From UBA5216 sp043743335 (GTDB lineage: Bacteria; Pseudomonadota; Gammaproteobacteria; Burkholderiales; SG8-41), in assembly GCA_043743335.1 (NCBI GenBank), contig JAYTWR010000074.1:1-64000 (forward strand): a stretch of DNA of 64,000 nt, given 5' to 3'. Below, piece by piece: positions 1 through 9,378 of the stretch (within the stretch, counting starts at the first letter, position 1; every line of letters starts with the position of its first letter). Under the pieces are notes generated by a model, which saw nothing but the letters and a program-made list of their open reading frames with translations, had not been told where the DNA came from and ran no database searches. The position numbers and the translations under genes are program-made.

Positions 1-2376
1 ACGTTTGGTGAAAACACAACGCTATCCGGCACATACACCAACACCGGCTTTACCGCCAGCGGCAACACCACCTTGACGGGTGCGACCATCATCAACGCGG
101 GCGCAAACCCCATCACCTTCACGGGCTTCATTGACGGCGCACAAAGCCTCGTTGCCAACAGCAGCGGCGTAACCACGTTTAACTCGGGCATCGGTGGCGG
201 CACGCCGTTGACCAGCATCACCACCGATGCGGGGGGCAGTACGATTTTCGCCGGGGGTGTCACCATAAGTACAACGGGCGCACAAACGTACAACGACGCA
301 GTTAGTGCGGCCAGTATCACGTTTAATGCCGGTAGCGGCGCAATCAGCGCAACCAATCTCTCCAACGACTTCACCGGGATCACAACGCTCAATGGCGGAA
401 CCGTGCAGGTGGTTGATATCAATGCACTTTCTGTAGCATTGAATGCCAGTGGCGCATCCACCTTGGGCGCGGGCGGCAATCTGGATGTCTCCGGCACTAC
501 GGCCGGACTCACCACCACGACCAGCGGCACCGGCGCTACAACCTTCGGCTTAACGACAGTCAACGGCAATTTGGTCAGTACGAGCGCAGGGGCTGTCAGT
601 CAGATCGGCGCGTTGAGCGTAACCGGCACATCAACCATCAACGCCGGCGGCAACGCGATTACCTTGACCAATGCCAATAACGACTTCACTGGCGCATTAA
701 GTCTGACCGGCGGCGTGACGCAAGTGACCGACAAGAATGCACTCACCTTGGGTGCGCTGAGCACAGGCGCACTGACCGTGATTGCCACCGGTGCGCTTGA
801 CTTGGGGCAAGGCACCGTGGGTGGCGCGTTGCTCGCCAACAGCAACAATAATGCGGTCACCCAGACCGGCGCATTGGCGATCTCAGGTACTAGCGACATA
901 CTCGCGGGCAGCGGCAGCATTACATTGGCCAATGCCAACAACGATTTCGTCGGGCCAGTGAGTTTGACGGGCGCTGCGACGCAAATCACCGACAAGAATG
1001 CGCTCGTATTGAGCAACCTGAATACCGGGTCGTTGATTGCAACATCCACCGGCGCACTCAATCTTGGACAAGGCTTGGTTGGTGGGGCGCTACAGGCGAC
1101 CAGTAACAACAACGCCATTACACAAACAGGTGCGCTGACGGTATCGAGCACGTCCGACATCAATGCAGGCACAAGTTCGATCACGCTGATCAACCCCAAC
1201 AACGACTTTGTCGGCGCGCTGAGCTTGACCGGCGGAACCATTCAAATCGTCGACAAGAACGCCCTCACCTTGGGCAATTTGAACACCGGCGCGCTCACCG
1301 TGACATCAACCGGTGCGCTGAATCTGGGGCAGGGTACCGTCGGTGGCGCACTCACCGCCAAGAGCAACAACAACGCCATGACGCAAACCGGCGCACTAAA
1401 CGTCGCCGGCACGTCGGATTTTAACGCGGGCACGAGCACCGTTACGCTGAACAACGCCAACAATGATTTTGTAGGGGCTGTGAGCGCGGCGGGTAGTGCC
1501 GTGCAGCTCGCCGACAAAAATATCTTGGTGTTGGGTAACCTAACCGCGGGCTCGCTGAGTCTTGCAGCACCTAGCACCAGCTTGCAAGGATCGCTGCTAC
1601 TGACCAGTGCGTTCAATCTGTCTACGGGCACTTTTACAATCAATCCCGGCACCACATTGACCAGCGTCGGTGCCAATATAGCCCCCGGTGCTACGCTGGC
1701 TACCGGCGGGTCATTTGTCTCCACGGGTCCAGTCACTGTAGATGGCATCTTGAAAGGATCGGCGACCGGTCCGATTACCGCCACGGGACAGCAAATCATT
1801 GTGAATCCCACGGGCACCGTTGATCTTAACGGTGGTTCACTCACTGCGGCTGCCTTAAACAATCAAGGCTTGCTCAAGGGCATCGGCACGATCAACGGCA
1901 ATGTCGTGAACTCTGGCACGGTATCGCCGGGGGCATCGCCGGGGGTGATTAGCATCGTCGGCAACTTCGATCAGACCGCCACAGGCTTGCTGAATATCGA
2001 AATCGCGGGCCTCACACCCGGCACGCAATTCGACAAGCTGGCGGTCACGGGTAACGCCAATCTGAACGGTACTTTAGCGTTGGCACAGGCAGGGAATTTT
2101 GCTTTTGGTGCCAGTGACTCGACTCGCTTTCTGACAACCGGCGGCACGATTAACGGCACGTTCTCGACTATCTTGGTGCCGGTGGCTTTTGCTGGTATCA
2201 GTGTGGATTATCAGTCGCAATTTGCAGATGTGTTGGGGTCTGCGAAGCCGGTTAGCGTGTCGCCGTCGACCAACACACTACTCGCCGCGATACAGCAGCC
2301 GATAATTGTTTACGAAGAAAAGAAACAGCTTACAGAAGAGGAAAAGAAGGCTATTCTTGAGCAGAGTTGCAAATAG
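1..2376 (+). CDS. Large beta-repeat exoprotein, TpsA-like, 3' end only
   Basis: The frame is open from base 1, so this is the C-terminal part (about 790 residues) of a larger secreted protein. It is rich in Gly, Ala, Thr, Asn and Ser and low in charge, as expected for a right-handed beta-helix of the filamentous haemagglutinin/adhesin type. An 87-residue unit with the marks NNDF, DKNAL, TGAL and LGQG recurs several times. The section from about base 1850 to 2160 (NNQG, SPGASPG, GNFDQ) resembles the tail of beta-strand-repeat adhesins. The last 20 residues are unlike the rest: acidic, lysine-rich, with a Cys near the end. A TpsB transporter follows after 118 bp, so it is probably exported as the partner of a two-partner secretion system. 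The N-terminal TPS domain is outside the window, so that role is inferred. Confidence 0.8.
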   Translation, partial: TFGENTTLSGTYTNTGFTASGNTTLTGATIINAGANPITFTGFIDGAQSLVANSSGVTTFNSGIGGGTPLTSITTDAGGSTIFAGGVTISTTGAQTYNDAVSAASITFNAGSGAISATNLSNDFTGITTLNGGTVQVVDINALSVALNASGASTLGAGGNLDVSGTTAGLTTTTSGTGATTFGLTTVNGNLVSTSAGAVSQIGALSVTGTSTINAGGNAITLTNANNDFTGALSLTGGVTQVTDKNALTLGALSTGALTVIATGALDLGQGTVGGALLANSNNNAVTQTGALAISGTSDILAGSGSITLANANNDFVGPVSLTGAATQITDKNALVLSNLNTGSLIATSTGALNLGQGLVGGALQATSNNNAITQTGALTVSSTSDINAGTSSITLINPNNDFVGALSLTGGTIQIVDKNALTLGNLNTGALTVTSTGALNLGQGTVGGALTAKSNNNAMTQTGALNVAGTSDFNAGTSTVTLNNANNDFVGAVSAAGSAVQLADKNILVLGNLTAGSLSLAAPSTSLQGSLLLTSAFNLSTGTFTINPGTTLTSVGANIAPGATLATGGSFVSTGPVTVDGILKGSATGPITATGQQIIVNPTGTVDLNGGSLTAAALNNQGLLKGIGTINGNVVNSGTVSPGASPGVISIVGNFDQTATGLLNIEIAGLTPGTQFDKLAVTGNANLNGTLALAQAGNFAFGASDSTRFLTTGGTINGTFSTILVPVAFAGISVDYQSQFADVLGSAKPVSVSPSTNTLLAAIQQPIIVYEEKKQLTEEEKKAILEQSCK
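676..1458 (+). repeat. Three tandem 261-bp coding repeats
   Basis: The marker coding for NNDF occurs at 676, 937, 1198 and 1459, exactly 261 bp (87 codons) apart, so three full units of identical length lie between the first and last marker. The units differ by many substitutions but by no net length change. A more diverged unit begins near 364, 312 bp before the first marker. This fits a beta-helix whose rungs are duplicated as whole domains. Confidence 0.85.
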
Positions 2377-2494
2377 CTGCCCAGTTGGGGCGGGCTGAAG
2401 GGTAGGGGATCGGGCACTGGGGATTTATAAATAGTGTTATAAACCAATAAGTTGCGTTATACTTCTAACAGGCTACTTGAGATAGTGAAGCGGC

Positions 2495-4117
2495 GTGAAC
2501 AGTAAAAAACCAATTAAATTCAAAGAGTTACGTCAACTACTCGGTCTTAGCGTACTCCCGCTGTCAATGAGTATGGGCTATGCGCAACAGCCAGCCCCGC
2601 AACCTGAGCTGGCGTCCGCTGGGCCGACGTTCGAGATCAAGCGCTATGAGCTAAGTGGAAATACCCTGCTGTCGGCAGAGCGTATTCAAGCGATTATTGC
2701 GCCGTATACCGGTACGCAGCGCTCGCTGGCCGATGTGCAAAAAGCCCAAGCGGCGGTTGAAACCGCTTATCGCGATTTGGGCTACAGCGCTATACAGGTG
2801 CAATTGCCGGAACAGAACATTACCTCGGGGACCATCCAGTTTCGCGTGTTGCAGCCCAAGGTGGGCAAGGTCATTCTCGACGGTAACCTGAAGTTTGATG
2901 CCGCAAACGTGCGCGCAAGCCTGCCCACCATTAAGGAAGGGCAGATACCCAATTCGAGCGATATTGCACGTAATTTGCAAATTACCGGTGAGCACCCCGT
3001 CAAGAAAACGACGGTGTTGCTGCGTACTTCGGATAATCCGGAAATTATCGATGTGAATGTGAAAATTGATGACGAGCGGCCATGGCGCTTTGTGGCGTCG
3101 CTCGACAATACCGGTAACAGTGACACGGGTTATCTGCGCTCAGCTTTTGGTTTTCAGCATACCAATTTGTTCAATAGGGATCACACGGGCTCGTTTCAAT
3201 ACGTTACGTCGCCGTCGAATCCGAGCAAGGTCACCATATTTGGCGCGGGCTACCATGTGCCGTTCTATGGCCTGAACAGCGCAGTGGATGTGTATGCCGG
3301 TTATTCCAGTGTGAATTCCGGTGTGGTGCAGGGACTGTTTAATGTCTCTGGCAGCGGCACCACTTTCGGCGCGAAGTGGCACTATTTTTTGCCCAAATGG
3401 GCCGGCATTGATCACAAGCTCTCGGCGGGCATGGATTACCGCGCCTTTCACAACAACGTCACTATCGGCGGCGTGGGTTTGGTGCCTGATGTCACGATCC
3501 ATCCAGCAAGCTTGGGTTATACCGGCGTTTATCGCGGAGCTGCTTCTGAAGTCAACTTCAATTTGACTGTGTCGACGAACATTCCCGGTGGCAACGATGG
3601 CGGTGCCGCAGATTTTGCGCGTTCCCGAGCCAATGCTACGGATCGCTATGTCATTTACCGCACCGGCGTAGGCTTCCAAACTACGTTCGCGCAAGACTGG
3701 CAGGCACGTGCGGCTGTCACGGGGCAATATACCCGTGATGCGCTGGTTTCCGGTGAGCAATTCGGTTTGGGCGGGCCCGATAGTCTGCGTGGTTTTCTGG
3801 TGCGTGAAATCAGCAATGATCGTGGCGTGACCAGTCAATTGGAAATGTATACCCCCGAGTTGGCACCCAAAGTGGGATTGCCCGAAAAATTTCGTCTGCG
3901 CGTAGTAGGTTTTTACGAATATGGGCAGGTGTGGCGCAACAAAGCGCTGCCGGGCGAAGTAGCCAACAAAGCTGCGTCGGATGCGGGCTTGGGTTTGCGG
4001 TTGAATTACGGCAAGGCAGTGAGCGTGCGTTTTGATGTAGCCAATATTCTGAATCCCGCCGGAACGCGTCAGCGCGGTGAAAACCGCATCTCAGCGGGTA
4101 TGGCTTTGGTGTTTTAA
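2495..4117 (+). CDS. TpsB outer-membrane transporter (ShlB/FhaC/HecB family)
   Basis: 540 residues with a GTG start, 118 bp after the exoprotein gene. A signal sequence ends near MGYAQQ. A POTRA domain covers roughly residues 45-125 (FEIKRYELSGNTLL through GTIQFRV), followed by a second periplasmic domain and a beta-barrel to the C-terminal phenylalanine. The barrel carries FGLGGPDSLRGF, which contains the L/V-R-G-F/Y tip motif of the channel loop in FhaC/Omp85 proteins. Family knowledge: TpsB proteins recognise the TPS domain of their partner in the periplasm and export it through the barrel. The gene order exoprotein-transporter supports the pairing. Length and domain order are normal for the family. 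Confidence 0.92.
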   Translation: MNSKKPIKFKELRQLLGLSVLPLSMSMGYAQQPAPQPELASAGPTFEIKRYELSGNTLLSAERIQAIIAPYTGTQRSLADVQKAQAAVETAYRDLGYSAIQVQLPEQNITSGTIQFRVLQPKVGKVILDGNLKFDAANVRASLPTIKEGQIPNSSDIARNLQITGEHPVKKTTVLLRTSDNPEIIDVNVKIDDERPWRFVASLDNTGNSDTGYLRSAFGFQHTNLFNRDHTGSFQYVTSPSNPSKVTIFGAGYHVPFYGLNSAVDVYAGYSSVNSGVVQGLFNVSGSGTTFGAKWHYFLPKWAGIDHKLSAGMDYRAFHNNVTIGGVGLVPDVTIHPASLGYTGVYRGAASEVNFNLTVSTNIPGGNDGGAADFARSRANATDRYVIYRTGVGFQTTFAQDWQARAAVTGQYTRDALVSGEQFGLGGPDSLRGFLVREISNDRGVTSQLEMYTPELAPKVGLPEKFRLRVVGFYEYGQVWRNKALPGEVANKAASDAGLGLRLNYGKAVSVRFDVANILNPAGTRQRGENRISAGMALVF

Positions 4118-4158
4118 GGCGTCATCCCGTAGCGGACGTGGTGATATAATTACCGCTT

Positions 4159-4236
<78 letters not shown>

Positions 4237-4250
4237 TAAATAAAATCAAA

Positions 4251-4275
4251 GGGTTAGAGCAATCTAACCCTTTTT
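4251..4275 (+). terminator. Rho-independent terminator of tRNA-Pro
   Basis: Perfect 8-bp stem GGGTTAGA / TCTAACCC with the loop GCAA, directly followed by TTTTT. It ends the tRNA transcript before the amidohydrolase gene. Confidence 0.9.
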
Positions 4276-4304
4276 GTTTGCAGTTCTCTTACCGCGGAGG
4301 TCAT

Positions 4305-5405
4305 GTGAGCAATAACAGACGACAATTCCTGCAGGGCATTGTGGCAGTAGCTGGCAATGCGTTGATGGTGGGTGCACAGTCGGCACTCGCACAATCCGCC
4401 AAGACACGCCGCGGCGATGGTGGGCCTGTCATCGACATACACGCGCACTGGCATGCGCCGGATTTTGTGAATTTGTTGGAGAAGGAGGCTGCCAATCACG
4501 GTGCCAAGGTTGGCCGTAACGACCGCGGCTTTCTCATGATGAATGTGCCGGGAATCGGCACAGTGTTTCAGCCCCAGTACAGCGACCTTACCACACGGCT
4601 CAAGGCCATGGATGGCGCTGGCGTGGATGTGCATGCCTTGTCCCTCACCAGCCCGATGGTCAATTGGGCGCCAGCGGCTTTTGGCGTCAAGTTGGCGCAG
4701 GTTTACAACGATTCGTTGGGCAAGGCCTGCCAGCAGTTCCCGAAGCGCTTCGTGGGCCTTGCTACGCTGCCGATGCAAGCGCCTGAACTGGCGGTGAAGG
4801 AGGTGGAGCGCGCCGCAAAAATCCAGGGTGTCAAGGGCGTGTATTTGGCGACACACATCAACGGCAAAAATCTCGATGAAAAAGAGTTTTGGCCCATCTA
4901 CGCCAAGTGTGAGGAATACGGATTACACGTCTACCTGCACCCGGTGAATCCGCTGGGTGCAGAGCGCATGCGTAGCTACTATTTACGCAATTTTCTGGGT
5001 AATCCTTACGATACCGGCGTGGCGGCAGCGTCGTTGATGTTTGGTGGCGTGATGGATGCTTTTCCCCAGTTGGAAGTGATTCTCCCGCATGCTGGCGGCA
5101 CCTACCCCGCGTTGATTGGCCGTATGGATCACGGCACTACAGTACGTCCCGAAACCAAACATATGAAAAAACCGCCGTCTGAATATTTGCGGCGCTTTCA
5201 TTACGATACCATCAGCCATCATGTGCCACTGATGAAGTATTTGGTGAATCTGGTTGGGGCAGACCGGGTAGTGTTAGGGAGCGATCATCCGGCCGATATG
5301 AGCTACGAAAAACCGGTAGATTTTGTCGACAAGCTTACGGATTTCTCAATGAAGGATCGTGACTTGATTCTGGGCGGCAACGCGCAACGACTGCTGAAAA
5401 TGTAG
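4305..5405 (+). CDS. Tat-exported amidohydrolase (ACMSD-like amidohydrolase 2 family)
   Basis: 366 residues. The GTG start at 4305 is chosen because GCGGAGG lies 4 bp upstream; a longer frame would run back into the tRNA. The N-terminus SNNRRQFLQG is a twin-arginine signal followed by a hydrophobic stretch and AQSA. The mature protein opens with DIHAHWHAPDF, the metal-binding HxH of the amidohydrolase superfamily. Further conserved pieces are HPVNP, LPHAGGTYP and GSDHPADM, with metal-ligand His residues and the catalytic Asp. Relatives include aminocarboxymuconate-semialdehyde decarboxylase and other decarboxylating or hydrolytic TIM-barrel enzymes. The substrate cannot be read from the sequence. 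A periplasmic location is inferred from the signal. Confidence 0.85.
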   Translation: MSNNRRQFLQGIVAVAGNALMVGAQSALAQSAKTRRGDGGPVIDIHAHWHAPDFVNLLEKEAANHGAKVGRNDRGFLMMNVPGIGTVFQPQYSDLTTRLKAMDGAGVDVHALSLTSPMVNWAPAAFGVKLAQVYNDSLGKACQQFPKRFVGLATLPMQAPELAVKEVERAAKIQGVKGVYLATHINGKNLDEKEFWPIYAKCEEYGLHVYLHPVNPLGAERMRSYYLRNFLGNPYDTGVAAASLMFGGVMDAFPQLEVILPHAGGTYPALIGRMDHGTTVRPETKHMKKPPSEYLRRFHYDTISHHVPLMKYLVNLVGADRVVLGSDHPADMSYEKPVDFVDKLTDFSMKDRDLILGGNAQRLLKM

Positions 5406-5418
5406 TAGCCTTGATTCA

Positions 5419-6504
5419 ATGACCGCCACCGATCAACACCGCCGCAGTAGCAAACGTTTTCAGGTTCGCTGGAGGTCCGGCGTGGTATTCGACCGTGCGA
5501 GCGGGCGCCCGGTTTTTCATACGCAAACTCAGGATTTGTCTTCTGGCGGCGCAGCCATTACGACCGAATATGCTGACTTGACGGGCACGGAAATCACGCT
5601 ACTGCTTGCGCAGCCGCAACGCAACAGCGATACGGCGCCGAAGATGGTGAAGGTGCGGGCACGCGTCGTTTCGAGCGTGCAAGTCGACGGCAAGAATGCC
5701 TATCGCCACGGTTTGAGTTTTATACCATCGTCCGACGATGGGCTCGCGGTACTGGCCAAATTGCTCGAAGAAATGTCGGCAGAACCGGTGCGCGCTGCGT
5801 CTGCTGCGAACGCCCCGCCAACGCCGCCACCGGATCCGGAGACCTTTACTACGCGCCTGTCACGGCTCAAGGTGATGGCCTACGAAAAGCGTGCAACGGA
5901 AGCCGCACCACAGGCGCAAGACATGCTCCAACAGCGCGTGAATGACGCCCTGCAGCGCAGCCTCGCCTATTTTAAGGACTTGGCAGATCAACTGAACGTC
6001 GCCAAGCCCGCTCACGGTAGCCGGGGATATGTCATTGCCGGTGTTCCCGAATTCGCCGGTCTCGGGTGGGCGGATGGCTACGTGCATGCCAACACGCGGG
6101 AAATCTCCAAAGGGGTAAAGCGCTACGAGCAAGTTGGGTTGTATTACAAATTGATGGGCAACAAACCGGTAAAGGTTGTGCGCGAGTTTCCCACGAGCGA
6201 AAAACTCAAGCAGACGCTGGTAGAGTTCAAGATCGAATTTGACAAAGACGAAAAACGCAACGACCGCGGCTCGGTTGTGCAGACTACGTTTTTGTTCCCC
6301 TGCGAAGTGAAAGCAAGCCTCGTGCTCAGTGGCAATTTTGATACTGGCAAGCTTTTGCTCAGCATGCGTAATGTCGAGCACTTCGGCAGCATGGATTATG
6401 TGATTGCGCCGGAGGCTATCGACGACGCGTCGCTCGATGAACTGGCCGGGTTTATTCTTGGCGAATCCAATCGCATCGGGCCGTTGCTGTTGAAGGGCGC
6501 TTGA
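5419..6504 (+). CDS. PilZ-domain protein with large C-terminal region of unknown function
   Basis: 361 residues starting 13 bp after the amidohydrolase stop. The N-terminal ~115 residues are a PilZ domain. The Arg-rich entry HRRSSKR and DLSSGG (the D/N-x-S-x-x-G motif) are the two cyclic-di-GMP contact motifs, so binding is expected. A Pro/Ala-rich linker at about residues 125-145 leads to a second region (150-361) with no family I recognise: no membrane segment, mixed alpha/beta composition. Cyclic-di-GMP control of surface functions would fit the EPS locus nearby, but there is no direct link in the sequence. Confidence 0.8.
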   Translation: MTATDQHRRSSKRFQVRWRSGVVFDRASGRPVFHTQTQDLSSGGAAITTEYADLTGTEITLLLAQPQRNSDTAPKMVKVRARVVSSVQVDGKNAYRHGLSFIPSSDDGLAVLAKLLEEMSAEPVRAASAANAPPTPPPDPETFTTRLSRLKVMAYEKRATEAAPQAQDMLQQRVNDALQRSLAYFKDLADQLNVAKPAHGSRGYVIAGVPEFAGLGWADGYVHANTREISKGVKRYEQVGLYYKLMGNKPVKVVREFPTSEKLKQTLVEFKIEFDKDEKRNDRGSVVQTTFLFPCEVKASLVLSGNFDTGKLLLSMRNVEHFGSMDYVIAPEAIDDASLDELAGFILGESNRIGPLLLKGA

Positions 6505-6615
6505 CCAGGACGCATACAGTGATGGCGACGCCCGCTTATTGACCGGTTTGCCCCGTGCAAGCGGCATTGCTTGGGGTAGGTGGCGTATTCATATTGACAC
6601 GCAAGGAGCAAAATC

Positions 6616-7398
6616 ATGGATTTGGGCATCACAAACAAAAAAGCTATCGTCTGCGCTGCGAGTAAAGGGCTGGGTAAAGCTTGCGCGATGGCGTTGGCGA
6701 AGAATGGCGTGGACTTGGTGATTAATTCTCGTACTGCCAGCGAACTTGAAGCCACTGCAGCGGACATTCGTGCGGTGACCGGGCGTACAGTCACAGCGGT
6801 TGCTGCGGATATCACCACGGCGGAAGGCCGCGCGAAGGTGCTGGCGGCATGCCCGTCGCCGGACATCCTAGTGAACAACGCGGGCGGGCCGCCACGCGGA
6901 GATTTCCGCGAATGGAATGAAGCGGATTGGCAAAAGGCCGTTAACGGCAACATGATCACGCCGATTATGTTAATCAAAGCGGTGGTTGACGGCATGATCT
7001 CGCGTAAATTCGGCCGTATCGTCAATATCACCTCCGGTTCGGTGAAGTCTCCGATTCCAGAATTGGGCATGTCCAATGGTGCACGTGCAGGGCTGACAGG
7101 GTTTGTCGGCGGTCTGGCGCGGCAGGTGGCGCGGCATAACGTCACTATCAATGGGTTACTGCCTGGGCCTTTTCTCACGGATCGGCTGCGTTCAGGCCGC
7201 ATGGAGGCAGCGCGCAAAGCCGGCATGCCAGTGGATGAGTTTCTCGCGCAGCAGTTTAAAAATTCACCGGCGGGCCGCCCCGGCGACCCTTTCGAGTTTG
7301 GCGAGGCCTGTGCATTTTTGTGTGCGTCGTCGTCGGGCTTCATTGTTGGGCAAAATCTGCTCCTAGATGGCGGCGCGTTTAACTCGACGATGGGTTAG
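6616..7398 (+). CDS. SDR-family oxidoreductase lacking the usual Tyr/Lys pair
   Basis: 260 residues, with AAGGAGCA upstream of the ATG. A Rossmann fold: the glycine motif ASKGLG near residue 15, NNAGG for the adenine-ring site, and a conserved serine in NITSGS. Classical SDRs then show YxxxK. Here the aligned stretch is ELGMSNGARAGL, so Tyr and Lys are replaced (Lys most likely by Arg). The C-terminal GQNLLLDGG is typical of FabG-like members. Known SDR subgroups share this LSNxxRAG-like pattern, so it may be a genuine atypical subgroup rather than a damaged gene. The reaction is unknown. Confidence 0.85.
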   Translation: MDLGITNKKAIVCAASKGLGKACAMALAKNGVDLVINSRTASELEATAADIRAVTGRTVTAVAADITTAEGRAKVLAACPSPDILVNNAGGPPRGDFREWNEADWQKAVNGNMITPIMLIKAVVDGMISRKFGRIVNITSGSVKSPIPELGMSNGARAGLTGFVGGLARQVARHNVTINGLLPGPFLTDRLRSGRMEAARKAGMPVDEFLAQQFKNSPAGRPGDPFEFGEACAFLCASSSGFIVGQNLLLDGGAFNSTMG

Positions 7399-7425
7399 CG
7401 CGCCAACCGCGATCCGTATGCGTTT

Positions 7426-7545
7426 TCAATCGGTGCGGATGCCGCCTTTGCGTATGACCTTGGCCCAATTCGTTGTTTCGCTGGCAAGGTAGGCGGAGAA
7501 TTCTTCCGGCGTGTTGGCAATGATCTCAGATCGGCGTGCTACTGC
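7426..7545 (-). pseudogene. C-terminal remnant of a Bug-family (TctC) receptor gene
   Basis: Translating the reverse strand into the TGA at 7428-7426 gives a tail containing TPEEFSAYLASETTNWAKV and ending in GGIRTD. This is the usual C-terminus of Bug periplasmic receptors (compare the intact tails WVRVAKSTGLTLD and WSKIIRDANIRIDE elsewhere in the window). About 40 codons are recognisable. The remaining ~280 residues, start codon and signal peptide are missing. It is a degraded fragment between the SDR gene and epsA. Confidence 0.7.
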
Positions 7546-7597
7546 CCATGAAGAGGGCGGCATGACCAGTTGCTACAGTCAGCGTCAGCGGATTAGC

Positions 7598-7618
7598 GTA
7601 ACTATTTGATTTTATTGA
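7598..7618 (+). repeat. Dispersed 21-bp AT-rich repeat, copy 1
   Basis: Matches the consensus GTAACTAATTGATTTTATTG(A) at 20 of 21 positions. It lies between the Bug remnant and the 3' end of epsA, and an AT-rich tail continues to about 7627. Confidence 0.75.
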
Positions 7619-7656
7619 TTTTTATTCGAATGCCTACAATCGGCAGTGCTGACGAC

Positions 7657-8583
7657 CTAGGCGCGCGGCAAATTGTACATCGCCGCGACTTCTGCGCGAT
7701 TGGTGACCTTGAGCTTTTTGAAGATGCGCTGCGCGTGGTTCTTCACCGTGAAGGCGCTGATGTTGAGATGCTCTGCTATTTCGGAATTGCTCTTGCCTTG
7801 CGTCAACCACGCCAGCACCTCGAGCTCCCGCGTGCTCAGGTTATTGGGGATTTTCAGATCGGGGTCGTTGGCAGCAATTTTGGCGATTTTGAGTGCAGCG
7901 ACCTTGCGAAATGCCATGTCGACTTGAGCGACTACGGAATTAATCAGAAATGAGTGATATTCGCTTTCATGCTCGGACAGGGCCATAGATGAATTGAACG
8001 CGACATAGAGCGTTTCCTGATCATCACGTTCATTGCGCATACCAAATATCTGCACGCAGCGCATGTCCTGCATCGCAGTGTGAATCGCATAGTCGCACGG
8101 TGTTAGTTTCGCGAGATCGTCAGAGAGACCGTTCAACCGCAGGGGTTGTCTGCCATTGGCGGTGTATCGGTTGAAATACTCCTTCAGTAGCGGCTCTAGC
8201 CCGCATTTTGCGAGGAGCTCCGTACGCACGCCTGGCAAGGCAGAAACTACATCAAGCGTCAGATTTTTTTCGCGGAAATCGCCCCAAGCCGATATCAGAA
8301 TTTGGTGAGGAATAAAGTATTGGACTTTGTCCTGCAGCAGCCGATACAAGTCGTAGTGAGAATCGACATTGGATGCACTTTGGACAATTTGCATGAACCG
8401 TTCGCTTTCGCTTTCGGTTTGCTTGCTGGTTAGCTTTGGTGCGGTCGCCATGTCGCGGTGGGCAACCAGTGGCAGGACGTTGTGGGACGGCCGATTGGTG
8501 GCCCGGGCGTCGTTGCTATCGAGCATGCGCACATGAGCGCGGGCCTTGGCTGAGGAGCTTGTCGTCATTGTTATATGTGCCAT
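7657..8583 (-). CDS. epsA: EpsA-type LuxR-family regulator of the XrtB exopolysaccharide locus
   Basis: 308 residues. The C-terminal ~60 residues are a LuxR/GerE helix-turn-helix: STRELEVLAWL, GKSNSEIA, NISAFTVKNH and IFKKLKV. The N-terminal part (about 65-235) starts with ERFMQIVQSASNV and contains HQILISAWGDF, resembling the sensor region of EpsA regulators found beside XrtB-type EPS genes. It is transcribed away from the EPS genes across a roughly 800-bp spacer, as expected of a divergent local activator. The first ~55 residues look poorly conserved, so the true start may be a later Met. Confidence 0.8.
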   Translation of the reverse strand: MAHITMTTSSSAKARAHVRMLDSNDARATNRPSHNVLPLVAHRDMATAPKLTSKQTESESERFMQIVQSASNVDSHYDLYRLLQDKVQYFIPHQILISAWGDFREKNLTLDVVSALPGVRTELLAKCGLEPLLKEYFNRYTANGRQPLRLNGLSDDLAKLTPCDYAIHTAMQDMRCVQIFGMRNERDDQETLYVAFNSSMALSEHESEYHSFLINSVVAQVDMAFRKVAALKIAKIAANDPDLKIPNNLSTRELEVLAWLTQGKSNSEIAEHLNISAFTVKNHAQRIFKKLKVTNRAEVAAMYNLPRA

Positions 8584-9378
8584 TTTTTTTCCTAGTGCGA
8601 ACCGGTAAACAGTTTGACTGGGGACTTATTCGCCAACGGCCTGCTATTTCCTCATGCGTTTCATTCTGCAACTGAATAATGCCAAACCTGTATTGCGCGT
8701 GTTGATCTTTCGGAGGCCGAATGTGACATTTATCACGCTAATACTTGTGACTTTGTTCACAATTTCCGCAAACGGTCAGCAGAAGCAGCTTAGTCCCAAA
8801 TTGTTGCGGTATCGGGACGGCCATTTGGGCTGCCGCGGGCTGGATATGAATTCGTCGGTTTCGCGAGACGATTCTCGTGCAATCAACGCGTGCGTACGAT
8901 GGTGTCGTGTGGTAAGCACGCAACGAATTGTGTAGCGGGGCGCGCACGGCGCGATATTTATGACAAAATTCGCCCATCGGGGAACGCCTTCGGTCGCAGA
9001 CGACAGCTTTTTGCGTGCAGGCGGATTAAGTGGATTAATTGGCGTAATTATTGACTTTATTTTCGGATTTCTCCAATCGCATGTGCGACAGTTTTTCCGC
9101 TGCGCCGGAAATCCAATTTGTCATTGAAAACCATGATAATTTGCGCAGCCAGCGGTGCTCTTTGACGTAGGTGAAACATATTTTTTCCTGTAGAATAAAG
9201 GACATAGGCTGTTTAATTAAACAAAATTCTTTGTGTGAGACACCTTTACGGTTCGCAGTCGGAGCTTCGAAGATGAAAGGGAAAGCGTTGGCTTAAAGGC
9301 CACCTAACTAGGGTAATTAATTTGGTCGAGTTTCGTATGAAAACTAGCGCAGTTGGTCGCCATGCCTGATTTTTCTGA
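8584..9378. other. 795-bp intergenic region between epsA and the EPS operon
   Basis: No convincing gene. Short frames here lack ribosome-binding sites and family resemblance. The section from about 9040 to 9235 is clearly AT-richer than its surroundings and probably carries the divergent promoters and the EpsA operator, but I could not pick a reliable -35/-10 pair. A weak relative of the dispersed repeat (GTAATTATTGACTTTATTTT) lies at 9044. Confidence 0.5.

Noticed and set aside
2437..2460. Degenerate repeat copy between the TpsA- and TpsB-like genes
   Set aside because: AAACCAATAAGTTGCG matches 13 of 16 core positions only, so it is recorded here and not used.
8654..8935. 93-codon frame in the epsA-EPS spacer
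   Set aside because: No ribosome-binding site and no family resemblance; the region is more plausibly regulatory.
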